A stretch of DNA of 62,131 nucleotides from an uncultured Candidatus Melainabacteria bacterium (GCA_947525005.1 CANNUY010000012.1:1-62131), one strand, 5' to 3'; shown: positions 42,124 to 52,165, counted from the stretch's first letter. A program made the numbers and translations. The notes: generated from the letters alone by a model not told the origin.

Positions 42124-44715
42124 CTATTTTGTTGTCACAACTGACATTACATAATTATTATTGAAATACTTATTTGCAACCTCAATAATATCCGATGCCG
42201 TAACAGAATTTATCAATTCAGGATACTTGTCAATAAAATTATATCCTCTGCCTGATGCCTCAAACCAACCTAATGTTTCAGCCTTATCAGAATTGGTTTC
42301 CAATGCAATCACATATTGACCCAACAAGCGTTCTTTTGCCGCCTTCAATTCCTTATCACTAATAAATTGTGTTTTTAGTTTATTTATCTCAACAAGTACT
42401 TTTGATTTTGAATGTTCTAAAGTTGCTGGATTTGTACCAACATAAACAATAAAAGCACCAGCCAACATATTTGGTGAATAATTAGAACCCAACTGATATG
42501 CCAATCCTTCTTGTTCTCTCAAATTCACAAACAATCTTGAACTCATGCCTGAACCCAACAAAGTGTTTATTACATTAAGAGTAGCGTATTCCTTCAAATC
42601 GCTAATCTTACCAGTCTGCCAACCCAAAATTAACCACGCAGTTTGTTGTTGTGGCAACTTTTTAACAATACTTTCTTTTGAAGTTACTTCAGGGATTGAA
42701 TATTTACTATAATCAAACACTGAATCTGTTTTGGAATTAAAAATATTCCCCAATTTTTCAAAAGTCTTATCCTTATCCTCTATATTACCCGTTACAGATA
42801 TAACAATATTTTTAGGGTTTGTAATCCTGTTACTGTAATCTTTTATATTTTCACAAGTAATTGATGGAACATTCTTTTCTAACACAGTAATTGAACTATT
42901 ATAAGCTGAGTTTCCATAAATCAACGAACGAAATCCATCAAGGCTAAGTTGTAATGGATTATCACGAGTCTGTTTAATCTTATTCAAGGTTTGAGTTTTT
43001 ATCTTAGCCAATTCATCAGCCTCAAAAGTTGAATTATTAATCATCTCATCTAAAATACTCAAAGTATCTTCTAAATAAGGTTTTGTTGTCTGAATATTAA
43101 TTCTAAAACTATCAGCACTAGCTGAAGTTGTGATATTAATACCTTTTTCTTCTAAATACTGAGCAATCTCAGTAGCTGAATATTTTTTTGTACCTTTTAA
43201 AAGCATTTCACCATACAAAGTAGCAACTCCTTTTTTATCAGACAAGAAATCGCCACCCTTTGCTATAATACTGATAGCTACAATATCATTATAATCAGTG
43301 TCATTCATTAGCAAAGTTAATCCGTTATCATAAACATATTTATTTATTGAATTATTTGAAGACACTTGCTTCATCTTATTAGATGTTTTATCGATTGTAA
43401 CATTAGCGCATTCGTGTTCATTCTCCATTGATTTAGGAAGTACTATTGATACGGCACTATTATTTTGCGTTAAATATTTATTCGCAACACGTTTTACATC
43501 ATCTGCACTAACTTTATTTATGTTTTTAATATAATCTTTATAATATTGTATATCACCTGATATTGTTGTTATATATCCCATTTCTGTCGCAATATTAGTA
43601 ACAGATTCTCTTGCATAATATGTATCACTTTCAATCATTTTCTTTGCAGTATTTAGTTCAGTTTCTGTAACACCTTTTGATTTAATATTAGAAATCTCTT
43701 CAAAGATTGCTTTTTCAACCTTTTTGCAATTTTGAGGAACAAAAGATGACTGTATAATAAACATTCCATCATCTTTTAACGATGCTTCCATCGCTGAAAT
43801 AGAATTAACTAATTGCTTTTGTTCTTTCAAAGACTGATAAAGTTTTGATGTTCTTCCAGAACCTAATATAGTTGCTAACACATCGAGTGCATAAGAATCT
43901 GATTCTGTAAGACTAACTCCTCTGAAACCAATCATCATATAGCCTGTAGATTTGTCAGCATAAGTCGTTATGCGTTTTTGCTCAGTCAACATTTTTTCAC
44001 GTTTATACTGCTTTACAACAGGTTTTTTATAAGGAACATTAAATTCTTTCTTGATTACCTCTAATGCATGCGCTGGTTCAACATCACCAACAACAAGTGT
44101 TACCATATTAGATGGAGTATAATGAGCTTTATAATAATCTAGAATTTCTTCTCGAGTAATGTTTTCTATCACAGCTTGCGAACCAATCACACGTCTTTTA
44201 TACGGATGAGTTGCATATAATAGTTTATTCAAATTCTCATAACAAATCGTATTTGGAACATTAGCACTTTTGGCAATTTCTTCAATTACGACCTTACGTT
44301 CTTTTTCCATTTCTTTTCTTGGGATTTGAGGGTTAAGCAACATATCTGCATGTAAAGCTAACGCAAGGTCAAAATAATTTGATGCGATTGTTATATAGTA
44401 GTGAGTAAAATCTTTGCTTGTTGCAGCATTTGTAATTGCACCCTTTGATTCAAGTATTTTGTCAAACTCTCCGCAAGGGTGGTTTTGAGTACCTTTAAAG
44501 AACAAATGTTCCAAAAAATGTGAAATACCTGTATTTTTATCAGTTTCATTTATAGAACCTGTTTTTATCCAAGTATCAATCGTTACAATCGGATTATTTT
44601 TAATCTGTTCTATAATAACAGTTTGACCATTATCTAGTTTATAAACCGATAATTCTTTTCCAAACGCTGATGTTGATATAAATAGACAAAATAATAAAAC
44701 TAAAAATTTCTTCAT
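42124..44715 (-). CDS. M16 family zinc metalloprotease, two-domain, exported
   Basis: 863 residues from the ATG at 44715 (GAGG 6 nt upstream); longer in-frame starts lack signals. Signal peptide KKFLVLLFCLFISTSAFG. The first M16 unit has the inverted zinc motif H-F-L-E-H near 61-65 (FLEHLFFKGTQ) and the third ligand Glu in KERKVVIEEIAKS near 135. The second unit (from about 440) lacks the HxxEH motif and is the usual inactive half that closes the chamber. The family degrades peptides; location periplasmic. Divergent from the EamA gene. Confidence 0.92.
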   Translation of the reverse strand: MKKFLVLLFCLFISTSAFGKELSVYKLDNGQTVIIEQIKNNPIVTIDTWIKTGSINETDKNTGISHFLEHLFFKGTQNHPCGEFDKILESKGAITNAATSKDFTHYYITIASNYFDLALALHADMLLNPQIPRKEMEKERKVVIEEIAKSANVPNTICYENLNKLLYATHPYKRRVIGSQAVIENITREEILDYYKAHYTPSNMVTLVVGDVEPAHALEVIKKEFNVPYKKPVVKQYKREKMLTEQKRITTYADKSTGYMMIGFRGVSLTESDSYALDVLATILGSGRTSKLYQSLKEQKQLVNSISAMEASLKDDGMFIIQSSFVPQNCKKVEKAIFEEISNIKSKGVTETELNTAKKMIESDTYYARESVTNIATEMGYITTISGDIQYYKDYIKNINKVSADDVKRVANKYLTQNNSAVSIVLPKSMENEHECANVTIDKTSNKMKQVSSNNSINKYVYDNGLTLLMNDTDYNDIVAISIIAKGGDFLSDKKGVATLYGEMLLKGTKKYSATEIAQYLEEKGINITTSASADSFRINIQTTKPYLEDTLSILDEMINNSTFEADELAKIKTQTLNKIKQTRDNPLQLSLDGFRSLIYGNSAYNSSITVLEKNVPSITCENIKDYSNRITNPKNIVISVTGNIEDKDKTFEKLGNIFNSKTDSVFDYSKYSIPEVTSKESIVKKLPQQQTAWLILGWQTGKISDLKEYATLNVINTLLGSGMSSRLFVNLREQEGLAYQLGSNYSPNMLAGAFIVYVGTNPATLEHSKSKVLVEINKLKTQFISDKELKAAKERLLGQYVIALETNSDKAETLGWFEASGRGYNFIDKYPELINSVTASDIIEVANKYFNNNYVMSVVTTK

Positions 44716-44735
44716 ATAATCCTCACTTTTTCTAT

Positions 44736-44744
44736 ATAATACCA
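44736..44744 (-). promoter_or_regulatory. Extended -10 promoter of the M16 gene
   Basis: Minus strand TGG-TATTAT (44744-44736), about 20 nt before the ATG, leaving room for the GAGG ribosome binding site. No good -35 is seen. Confidence 0.35.
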
Positions 44745-44760
44745 TACGATACCACAATAT

Positions 44761-44830
44761 AACAGTAGGTCAAATGGATAAATCGTCATCATGAGGTTCA
44801 AATGTGACTTGGCAGTCTAAACCTACTGTT
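44761..44830. repeat. Inverted repeat between divergent genes
   Basis: AACAGTAGGT (44761-44770) and ACCTACTGTT (44821-44830) are perfect 10-nt arms 50 nt apart. They bracket the region between the M16 and EamA promoters. This may be a small non-autonomous element or a binding site; nothing inside decides. Confidence 0.5.
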
Positions 44831-44835
44831 CTTCA

Positions 44836-44864
44836 TACACAAACCAATTATTTTATACTATAAT
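44836..44864 (+). promoter_or_regulatory. Promoter of the EamA gene (leaderless)
   Basis: TACACA (44836-44841), 17-nt spacer, perfect TATAAT (44859-44864), 7 nt before the ATG at 44872. No SD (CTAAAAT). Confidence 0.55.
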
Positions 44865-44871
44865 CTAAAAT

Positions 44872-45768
44872 ATGCGCTACAAATCTAAAGGTTTTTTTAA
44901 CGGAATATTTGCATCAGTGAGTTATGGTACAAACCCACTATTTGCACTACCTATGTACAAATTGGGACTTGGTGCAAACTCTGTTTTATTCTATAGATAC
45001 TTTTTTGCAGTATTAATCTACGGAATTTACCTAAAATTCTTTAGAAAAACATCTTTAAAAGTTAGCCCAAAAGAACTATGTTGCATAGCCTTTATCGGCA
45101 TTTTATTTGGATTTTCTTCAATCGCACTTTTTGAAGCCTTTAACTATATTGACTCAGGTATAGCTTGTACAATTTCATTTGTCTATCCTGTAATTGTAGC
45201 ACTCATCTCAGGCATTTTCTTTAAAGAAAAAATCACTCCACCTATGATATTTTCTATGATTATAACCCTCTGCGGTATATTCATTCTTAACGGTGGAATA
45301 AATGGTCACCTAAACCCTAAAGGCATTAGACTTGTTCTATTATCAGCTTTAGCTTATGCAGTATACATTCTTCTAGTAAAAAACCTAAAACCAATAAAAC
45401 ACCTAAAATACGATAAGCTCAGTTTTTACGTTATGTTATTTGGACTAACTGTATTCATATTTAACCTTAAATTTTGCACTCAGTTGCAACCTATGAACGA
45501 CATCAGATTATTCTTATGTTCAATCGCTCTAGCAATTTTTCCAACAATAATTTCACTTGAGACAATAAATATAGCAATACGTATAATTGGACCAACTACA
45601 ACTTCTGTACTTGGTGCTCTTGAACCATTAACAGCTATATTCTTTGGATTATTATTCTTCTCTGAAAAATTAACCCTTAACAACATCTTCGGGATTTTTC
45701 TTATCCTATCAGGAGTAATCTTACTTATTTTTAAACAATCTATACACAATTCAAAAAATAATCCTTAA
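44872..45768 (+). CDS. EamA-type (DMT superfamily) transporter
   Basis: 298 residues with ten hydrophobic helices in two five-helix EamA repeats (about 5-140 and 150-292). The first begins GFFNGIFASVSYGTNPLFAL. The repeat ends carry the usual glutamate and glycine marks: GFSSIALFEAFNYIDSG near 84 and VLGALEPLTAIFFGLLFFSE near 245-264. The family exports or imports small metabolites such as amino acids; the substrate is unknown. It has no SD and a -10 at 7 nt. Divergent from the M16 gene. Confidence 0.9.
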   Translation: MRYKSKGFFNGIFASVSYGTNPLFALPMYKLGLGANSVLFYRYFFAVLIYGIYLKFFRKTSLKVSPKELCCIAFIGILFGFSSIALFEAFNYIDSGIACTISFVYPVIVALISGIFFKEKITPPMIFSMIITLCGIFILNGGINGHLNPKGIRLVLLSALAYAVYILLVKNLKPIKHLKYDKLSFYVMLFGLTVFIFNLKFCTQLQPMNDIRLFLCSIALAIFPTIISLETINIAIRIIGPTTTSVLGALEPLTAIFFGLLFFSEKLTLNNIFGIFLILSGVILLIFKQSIHNSKNNP

Positions 45769-45868
45769 CCCTAAAAATATAAATTTTTGTAAAAATTTCA
45801 TTGTTTTTGAAAATCATAATATTCTAAAACTTTTTATATAATTGAAGTTCTAAATAGAGAGATTTGTG

Positions 45869-47443
45869 ATGTCAGAAAACGGTGTAAATAATCCAGAATT
45901 CAAATTTAAAATTCGTGATTTTAGCTTTAACAAAAGCGATTTTAAAGAAAATAAAAAAGAAAAATTTTTATTTAATTACCTATCTGAAAGTCTTAATTTT
46001 CTAGAAAAACTCGATATGGCAAAAGAGTCTAAAGGTGTCATAACTTCTAAAGATATAAATATATTCTTAACTAACAAAGAAGTTCAAAAAAACAATATAA
46101 CAGAAGATGACGTAATAAACTTTTTAAACAAATTAGACAAACTCAACCCAACAGAAGAAACATTGACATACTCTAAAATGAACTTTGTTGATGAAAACAA
46201 CCAACCAATAATTAACAAAGATTTGAAAAAATATTTCTCTTCCGAAACAAGATATGATTTTGAATTCCAAAAAGATTTTATCAATCAAGATGGAACAATA
46301 AAAAAAGGTTTTGAAGTCTTTGACCTCAACTCTGATAAAAAGCTTGATAATTTAGAGCTTGACTATATTTACCAAAACACAGATGTCCCAAAGGGATATA
46401 ATCAATTAAACAATTATTTATCCTCTCTTGATAATTTAGACGGTTCTGATAACATCATTACAAAACAAGCAAAACAAACTCTTTACCAAAACCTTGAAAC
46501 AGAAGAAAACAAAAAACTACTTAATAAATTAAAAAATATAACAATAAAAGGCGATTTCGATAAAAAACTTGTCACATCAGAAATAATAAATATGTTTCAA
46601 AACGGAAACTCTAACATAAATTTTGATGAAATTTGTGATAACACTGGACGTCTTAAAACTGGATTTGAAATGTTTGATTTAAATGGTGATTTTATGCTTG
46701 ATAATAATGAAAAAGCATTCTTTTCAAGTGGTGGTCACCCTATTTCTGATGACAATTCAAAACTTTCACTAAAAAATTTAGTCCAATCGATTGAAATGCT
46801 TGATAAAATTGGATTTGACAAAGATTACTGTGAAAACAAAGCTGATAATATCGTAACCACTGATGATAAAAAAAGTTTATACAAAATGATAAGCGCATCT
46901 AACGAAATGTTAGAAAACATAACCGAATTACCTAAAGAGCTTCAAGAGAAATACAAAAACGCTCTTAAAAATATTTATTTAGGTGATTACACAAACAGTT
47001 ACGCATTTGGTCACACAAAAGATAATACTATTGCTATAAACTGCGAACTCGCAAACACAACAGAAATATCATCTATTTTAATCCATGAATTAACACACTA
47101 TCTTCTTAACGAAAACGGTATGGACGCTAGTACAATGCAAGAAGTTGAAACCTTTTATATGGAATACAAACTATATGAACACGAAAGAAAAAATCCTGAC
47201 TATATGAAAGATAAAAAATCTTTTCATTTTGGAATAGAATCAAATATTATTGATATGAATTATATGAATTATGCTGATAAACTAAAATCTGAAAACCCTA
47301 ATATTTCAGATAAAGAACTTGCAGTAAAAGCATTTGTTAATACACATTATGATTATTACAAAGATCATTATTTAGACGTAAAATCTCCAGAAGACCTTGA
47401 AAATTTAGTTAAACAAAATAATAAATTCATTTATCTTAAATAA
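45869..47443 (+). CDS. EF-hand metallopeptidase-like protein
   Basis: 524 residues from the ATG at 45869; a GTG three nt upstream is also possible. No classical signal peptide. Two canonical calcium loops occur: DLNSDKKLDNLE near 152-163 and DLNGDFMLDNNE near 270-281, each preceded by a helix of the type KKGFEVF or KTGFEMF. Near 412 there is IHELTHYLLNENG, a HExxH zinc protease motif, with QEVETFYMEYKLYEHE as the likely third-ligand helix. So it is a Ca-binding zinc peptidase of unknown family. The N-terminal 60 residues are charged and helical. SD weak (GAGAG). Monocistronic; TATAAT about 27 nt upstream. Confidence 0.75.
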   Translation: MSENGVNNPEFKFKIRDFSFNKSDFKENKKEKFLFNYLSESLNFLEKLDMAKESKGVITSKDINIFLTNKEVQKNNITEDDVINFLNKLDKLNPTEETLTYSKMNFVDENNQPIINKDLKKYFSSETRYDFEFQKDFINQDGTIKKGFEVFDLNSDKKLDNLELDYIYQNTDVPKGYNQLNNYLSSLDNLDGSDNIITKQAKQTLYQNLETEENKKLLNKLKNITIKGDFDKKLVTSEIINMFQNGNSNINFDEICDNTGRLKTGFEMFDLNGDFMLDNNEKAFFSSGGHPISDDNSKLSLKNLVQSIEMLDKIGFDKDYCENKADNIVTTDDKKSLYKMISASNEMLENITELPKELQEKYKNALKNIYLGDYTNSYAFGHTKDNTIAINCELANTTEISSILIHELTHYLLNENGMDASTMQEVETFYMEYKLYEHERKNPDYMKDKKSFHFGIESNIIDMNYMNYADKLKSENPNISDKELAVKAFVNTHYDYYKDHYLDVKSPEDLENLVKQNNKFIYLK

Positions 47444-47451
47444 TGTTACTA

Positions 47452-47480
47452 TTGACAGAAACAAATTAGTATATTATTAT
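47452..47480 (+). promoter_or_regulatory. Promoter of the trpR-like-trpB operon (near-leaderless)
   Basis: A perfect -35 TTGACA (47452-47457), 17-nt spacer, TATTAT (47475-47480), then 9 nt (AAGTTTATT) to the ATG at 47490. No SD. This is the best consensus promoter in the window. Confidence 0.7.
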
Positions 47481-47489
47481 AAGTTTATT

Positions 47490-47774
47490 ATGAATTCTAT
47501 TGAACAAATTTCAAATATAATATCAAAGATGAACTCTGCAGAAATCGAACAATTTTTGACAGAGATGTTAACAGAATCAGAACTTTCTGTTTTATCAAAA
47601 CGATGGCGTATCTTAAATATGTTATCAGAAGGCATTACTCAACGTGAAATTGCAAAAGAACTAAATGTCAGTCTTTGCAAAGTTACAAGAGGCGCTAAGA
47701 TTATTAAATTAAATAACAACATCGTTAATAAATACTTGATAAAGGAGAAAGAAAATGACAAAAACACAAAATAA
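47490..47774 (+). CDS. Trp repressor (TrpR/YerC) family regulator
   Basis: 94 residues. The pattern LTESELSVLSKRWRILNML (about 27-45) then SEGITQREIAKELNVSLCKVTRGAKIIK (about 46-73, split helix-turn-helix) fits the TrpR/YerC-YecD family, where the HTH binds a Trp operator and the preceding helices form the tryptophan pocket. It overlaps trpB by 20 nt, so the most likely role is tryptophan- or indole-dependent control of trpB and its own gene. No clear TrpR-box dyad was recognised at the promoter. Leaderless start. Confidence 0.8.
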   Translation: MNSIEQISNIISKMNSAEIEQFLTEMLTESELSVLSKRWRILNMLSEGITQREIAKELNVSLCKVTRGAKIIKLNNNIVNKYLIKEKENDKNTK

Positions 47775-48954
47775 TATTATGATGCTACCAACAAAAGAAG
47801 GATTTTTCGGGGAATTTGGAGGACAATATCTTCCAGAAGAACTTAAAGATGAATTCAAAAAAATTACAGAAGCGTTTTTAGAATTAAAAGATGACAAAGA
47901 TTTTAACGATGAACTTAACTATCTATTAAAACACTATGTTGGACGTCCAAGTCCAGTTTATCACGCAAAGAATTTGAGCAAAAAATACAATGCAGATATT
48001 TATTTAAAAAGAGAAGACCTAAACCACACAGGCGCTCATAAAATAAACCACTCACTAGGAGAAGCTCTGCTTGCAAAACATCTTGGCAAAAAGAAAATAA
48101 TTGCAGAAACAGGAGCAGGTCAACACGGTGTCGCAATCGCAACCTCAGCTGCACTTATGGGGTTAGAGTGTGATATATATATGGGTGAAGTTGATGTAAA
48201 AAAAGAGAAAGCAAATGTTGATAGAATGAAAATTCTTGGCGCAAATGTAATCTCCGTTACAGACGGCACAAAAACTCTAAAAGAAGCTGTTGATTCAGCC
48301 TTCAAAGCATATATGAATGAATATAAGACTGCTATTTATGCAATTGGTTCAGCTGTAGGTCCACACCCATTTCCAATGATTGTTGAACATTTCCAATCTG
48401 TAATTGGGAGAGAAGCAAGAGAACAATTTATAGAACTAACAAACACCCTACCTGATTATGTAGTAGCATGTGTTGGTGGTGGTTCAAACGCTATTGGTAT
48501 ATTCAACGGATTTTTAAACGATACAGAAGTAAAAATCTATGGAGCAGAACCACTTGGAAAAGGAAAAGAACTTGGCGAAAATGCAGCAAGTTTAACCTAC
48601 GGAAAAGAAGGGATTATACACGGGTTTAAAAGCCTTTTATTACAAGATAACAATGGGAACATAGCTAATGCCTATTCGATTGCAAGTGGGCTTGACTACC
48701 CAGCAGTTGGACCTAAACACTGTTATTTAAAGAAAATCGGTCGTGTAAATTATGGAACTGTAACAGACAATCAAGCAGTTGATGCGTTTTTTGAACTTTC
48801 AAGATTAGAAGGAATTATTCCAGCTCTCGAAAGTTCTCACGCAATCGCATTTGGGATTGAACTTGCGAAACAAAACCCTAATAAAAAAATATTAATAAAC
48901 CTATCAGGTCGTGGCGATAAAGATATAGAATTTGTCTTGAACTCTAGGTCATAA
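47755..48954 (+). CDS. trpB: Tryptophan synthase beta chain
   Basis: 399 residues. Conserved blocks: FGEFGGQYLPEEL near 20, REDLNHTGAHKINHSLGEALL near 83-103 in two pieces (the Lys of HKIN carries PLP), ETGAGQHGVAIAT near 115, CVGGGSNAIGIF near 235 (phosphate loop), ESSHAIAFG near 360 and NLSGRGDKD near 383. It condenses indole with serine to give tryptophan. No trpA (indole-producing) neighbour is present; the next gene is a helicase. With its own TrpR-like regulator it may scavenge external indole. AAGGAG lies 7 nt upstream. Confidence 0.94.
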   Translation: MTKTQNNIMMLPTKEGFFGEFGGQYLPEELKDEFKKITEAFLELKDDKDFNDELNYLLKHYVGRPSPVYHAKNLSKKYNADIYLKREDLNHTGAHKINHSLGEALLAKHLGKKKIIAETGAGQHGVAIATSAALMGLECDIYMGEVDVKKEKANVDRMKILGANVISVTDGTKTLKEAVDSAFKAYMNEYKTAIYAIGSAVGPHPFPMIVEHFQSVIGREAREQFIELTNTLPDYVVACVGGGSNAIGIFNGFLNDTEVKIYGAEPLGKGKELGENAASLTYGKEGIIHGFKSLLLQDNNGNIANAYSIASGLDYPAVGPKHCYLKKIGRVNYGTVTDNQAVDAFFELSRLEGIIPALESSHAIAFGIELAKQNPNKKILINLSGRGDKDIEFVLNSRS

Positions 48955-48993
48955 TCCTCTATAATATAAACTATAATATTTTAGGGGGTATGA

Positions 48994-51900
48994 ATGGTTA
49001 CAAAAGAAAAGTCAGAGATTAAGCCTAATGAAAAACAACAGCTTTGTATTGATAATATTGATGGAAAATTTTTGGTACTAGCTGGTCCAGGAACAGGTAA
49101 AACTTTTACAGTTGTTCATAGAATTAGTAAAATGCTTGAAAAAGGAATTAATCCTGAAAAAATTCTTTGTCTAACCTTCTCAGAAGCTGCCGCAAGCGAG
49201 ATGCGTAACAAAATTGCAAAAGCATTCGGCAAAGTTGATATAGGTGTAAACATTTATACATATCACGGATTCTGTAATGAATTGATTGCAGAACACGCAG
49301 AAGAATTTGAATTGAGTGATAACTTTAAAGTTATCACTCAAAATATCTCTAGACAATTTCTAAAAGAATGTATTGATGAATATCACCCTATAGCCTATAG
49401 AAACTCTAAAAATGACCCGTATGTTTTTCTAAAAACTATTACCGATAAAATAACAGAGATAAAACAGAATAGACTAACAAAAGAAGAATATTTTAATAAC
49501 ATTGAAACCCACCCAGATTGGAAACCACTTCTTAAAGAATACAAACAAGAATTGGCTGAAAAAATCAAAAAAGGGATAACAAGAACAAAAACCCTTGAAA
49601 AAAATATCAAAAACAAAGAATTAGATATTCAAAAAGCAGAAGAAATATGGGAGTTTTACGAACGCTACAAAGCGAAAATGGAAAGTGAACAATATATCGA
49701 CTTTACCGATATGATTTCTTTAGTACTTGATAAATTTGAAGACAACCCAAGCTTTTTGGATAAAGTTGCAAACAAATATGAATATATACTTGTTGACGAA
49801 TATCAAGACACAAACAAATCTCAAAACGAGATTGTTTTCAACCTTGTAAAGACACTCAAATCACAAAATATTTTTGTAGTAGGTGATGACGACCAAATAA
49901 TTTATTCTTTTCAAGGTGCTAGCCTTGACACAGTTGAAGGATTTTTAAAAGAATTTCCTGATACAAGAGTTATTTGCTTGAAAGAAAATATGCGTTCAAC
50001 TCAATCTATACTTGATGTTGCACGAATAATTGCACAAAAAGATGAAAGACGTTTAGAAATAAATCCAGAATTTAAAAAATATGAAATCGATAAAAACCTA
50101 ATTGCAAAAAATACAAACCTTGTTGATGAAAAAGTTAGATTAACAAAATACTATAACAAAGAACAAGAATATTTTGAGATAGTAAACGAAATAGAAACGC
50201 TCGTTAAAGAACAAAATGGCAAAAATTTAAAAGAAATCGCAATTCTTGCAACCAGCAATGCTGAATTATATGAATTTAGAGAACTTTTAAAAGATAGAAA
50301 CATTCCTTGTGAAGTAAAAGACGGTGAAAGCATATTTGAAATAAGAAGTTCTGTTGTGCTTTATTATTATCTGCAATTTTTGACAAATCCACTATTAAAT
50401 GCTGACAAACTACTTAAACTTTTACTTCTTCCACCTTTTAGTTTTAACCCATCAGACTATCTAAAACTATATGAAAACTTATCTTTTCAAACTCCAATGA
50501 TTGAAAAAATGCGTAAAGAAAAGGATTGGAAAGAACCTAAAAAGATAAAAGAGTTTTTAAAAACCTATGATGAACTAAAAGAATTATCTGCAACAGAGAC
50601 AGTAAAAAATATAGTCCTTGAAACAGGTGCAAGAACAGGTATTTTTAAATTTTTTATAAACGAAGAAACAAACAAAAACGAAAATATTACAGGATTAAAA
50701 AAACTTATAGATGTTGCTAAAGAATTTTTAAGCACACAGAAAAAAATAACACTTGAAGAATTTATTGAATATTTAAACACAATCGAAAACGACAAAGAAT
50801 TAGATATCTTAACGGACAAACCAGATATTGATATAAATGCAATTCAATTAATTACTTATCACTCGTCAAAAGGTAGAGAATTTAATTATGTTTATATGCC
50901 AACCCTACAGGATAAAAAATGGGATAAAAGCGGAAAATCATTTAAGCCAGCAATACCTGTAAACAAATCAGAATACCACGATGAAGAGTATTGGAGATTA
51001 TATAGATTATCCGACAGAATAAAAACAATGTACGTAGGTATGACTCGAGCAAAACAGCATTTGAGGTTATCTTATCTTGCGAATGCTGGTTCAAGCAACC
51101 CTTGTAACTGGTTATTTGATATAGAAAACTTTGTTGAAATTCAAGATTTTAGCGAAAAATATAAAAATACTTTCTTAGAAACAACAAAAAATGCACTAGT
51201 TAAAAGAGCTTATGACTACAACAGAGATTTTTCATCATATATTGATACAAAACTAAAAGACCGATATTATTCACCAACAGCAATAAACAAGTATATTGCC
51301 TGTCCTAGAAAATTTTTATATGAAGATATCTTAGAGCTTGCAGGTATAAGTGGAAACGCTGATGCACTCCATTATGGTTCATCTATTCACTCAGCCTGCG
51401 AATATTTAGTTTCAACAGGAGTTCAAACGGGAACATATCCTTCAAAACAAGAGTTTATCAACAAATTCAAATCAGAACTTTTACAATATCCATTATCTAG
51501 TTTACAGCAACGTCAAATTTTAGAAGAACGTGGCGAAAAAGAATTATCGAATTTCTATCATCATCTTACAGATACACCGATATCATCAGTGTTTGCAACA
51601 GAATACAAACTTAAAACTGTTATTGATGATATAAAATTTGTTGGGGTAATTGATAGAATTGAAAAAAACTCTGATAACACTTATTCTATCTATGATTACA
51701 AAACAGGGTCTGCAAAATCAGCAGGTAAAATTGCACCAGATGAAGCAAATGAAGATTACTATAACCAATTATGTTTGTACAAATATTATTTTGAAAAAAC
51801 GACAGGCGAAACTGTCCGAGATACAGAGATAATATTTGTTATAGACCCAGAAAAAAATGTAAGAATAGGATTTTTAGATGAAGATACAGAAAAAGTTGTC

Positions 51901-52017
51901 AATAAATTCAAAACAGCTATAAACGATATTAAAACACACAAATTTGAGCCGACACAAAACTGCAAGAATTGTGAATATTGTAGTTTCAAGAGCTTTTGTA
52001 AAATGAACGTATTATAA
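48994..52017 (+). CDS. UvrD/PcrA-type helicase fused to RecB-like nuclease
   Basis: 1007 residues. SF1A helicase motifs in order: Walker A LAGPGTGKT near 29-37, Ia LCLTFSEAAASEM, II YILVDEYQDTN near 265-275, III VVGDDDQIIYSFQGA near 294, IV LKENMRST, V YHSSKGREF near 624 and VI MYVGMTRAKQHL near 680. From about 745 a PD-(D/E)XK domain follows: SPTAINKYIACPRKFLYED, GVIDRIEK, IYDYKTG. The Cys pattern (CPRKF plus C-x2-C-x2-C-x5-C at the end, CKNCEYCSFKSFC) is that of AddB/AdnA iron-sulfur nucleases. Likely end-processing in double-strand break repair. RBS TTAGGGGG. Confidence 0.9.
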   Translation: MVTKEKSEIKPNEKQQLCIDNIDGKFLVLAGPGTGKTFTVVHRISKMLEKGINPEKILCLTFSEAAASEMRNKIAKAFGKVDIGVNIYTYHGFCNELIAEHAEEFELSDNFKVITQNISRQFLKECIDEYHPIAYRNSKNDPYVFLKTITDKITEIKQNRLTKEEYFNNIETHPDWKPLLKEYKQELAEKIKKGITRTKTLEKNIKNKELDIQKAEEIWEFYERYKAKMESEQYIDFTDMISLVLDKFEDNPSFLDKVANKYEYILVDEYQDTNKSQNEIVFNLVKTLKSQNIFVVGDDDQIIYSFQGASLDTVEGFLKEFPDTRVICLKENMRSTQSILDVARIIAQKDERRLEINPEFKKYEIDKNLIAKNTNLVDEKVRLTKYYNKEQEYFEIVNEIETLVKEQNGKNLKEIAILATSNAELYEFRELLKDRNIPCEVKDGESIFEIRSSVVLYYYLQFLTNPLLNADKLLKLLLLPPFSFNPSDYLKLYENLSFQTPMIEKMRKEKDWKEPKKIKEFLKTYDELKELSATETVKNIVLETGARTGIFKFFINEETNKNENITGLKKLIDVAKEFLSTQKKITLEEFIEYLNTIENDKELDILTDKPDIDINAIQLITYHSSKGREFNYVYMPTLQDKKWDKSGKSFKPAIPVNKSEYHDEEYWRLYRLSDRIKTMYVGMTRAKQHLRLSYLANAGSSNPCNWLFDIENFVEIQDFSEKYKNTFLETTKNALVKRAYDYNRDFSSYIDTKLKDRYYSPTAINKYIACPRKFLYEDILELAGISGNADALHYGSSIHSACEYLVSTGVQTGTYPSKQEFINKFKSELLQYPLSSLQQRQILEERGEKELSNFYHHLTDTPISSVFATEYKLKTVIDDIKFVGVIDRIEKNSDNTYSIYDYKTGSAKSAGKIAPDEANEDYYNQLCLYKYYFEKTTGETVRDTEIIFVIDPEKNVRIGFLDEDTEKVVNKFKTAINDIKTHKFEPTQNCKNCEYCSFKSFCKMNVL

Positions 52018-52110
52018 AGCTAAAAAATATAATGAACTGAACCATAAAAACTAGACAAACTAAACAAAATATCAACCATTTATTGAATCAGTAAATAAAT
52101 TTACAGACAA

Positions 52111-52150
52111 AGTCGGGTGGTGAAATCATCGCCCGAGTTTGTTTTATTTA
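52111..52150 (+). terminator. Terminator after the helicase-nuclease gene
   Basis: A 12-bp stem (52111-52122 with 52127-52138), AAAT loop, two wobble pairs that only form well in plus-strand RNA and one mismatch, then TTTGTTTTATTT. Confidence 0.65.
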
Positions 52151-52165
52151 TAAATAAATCTTTTG

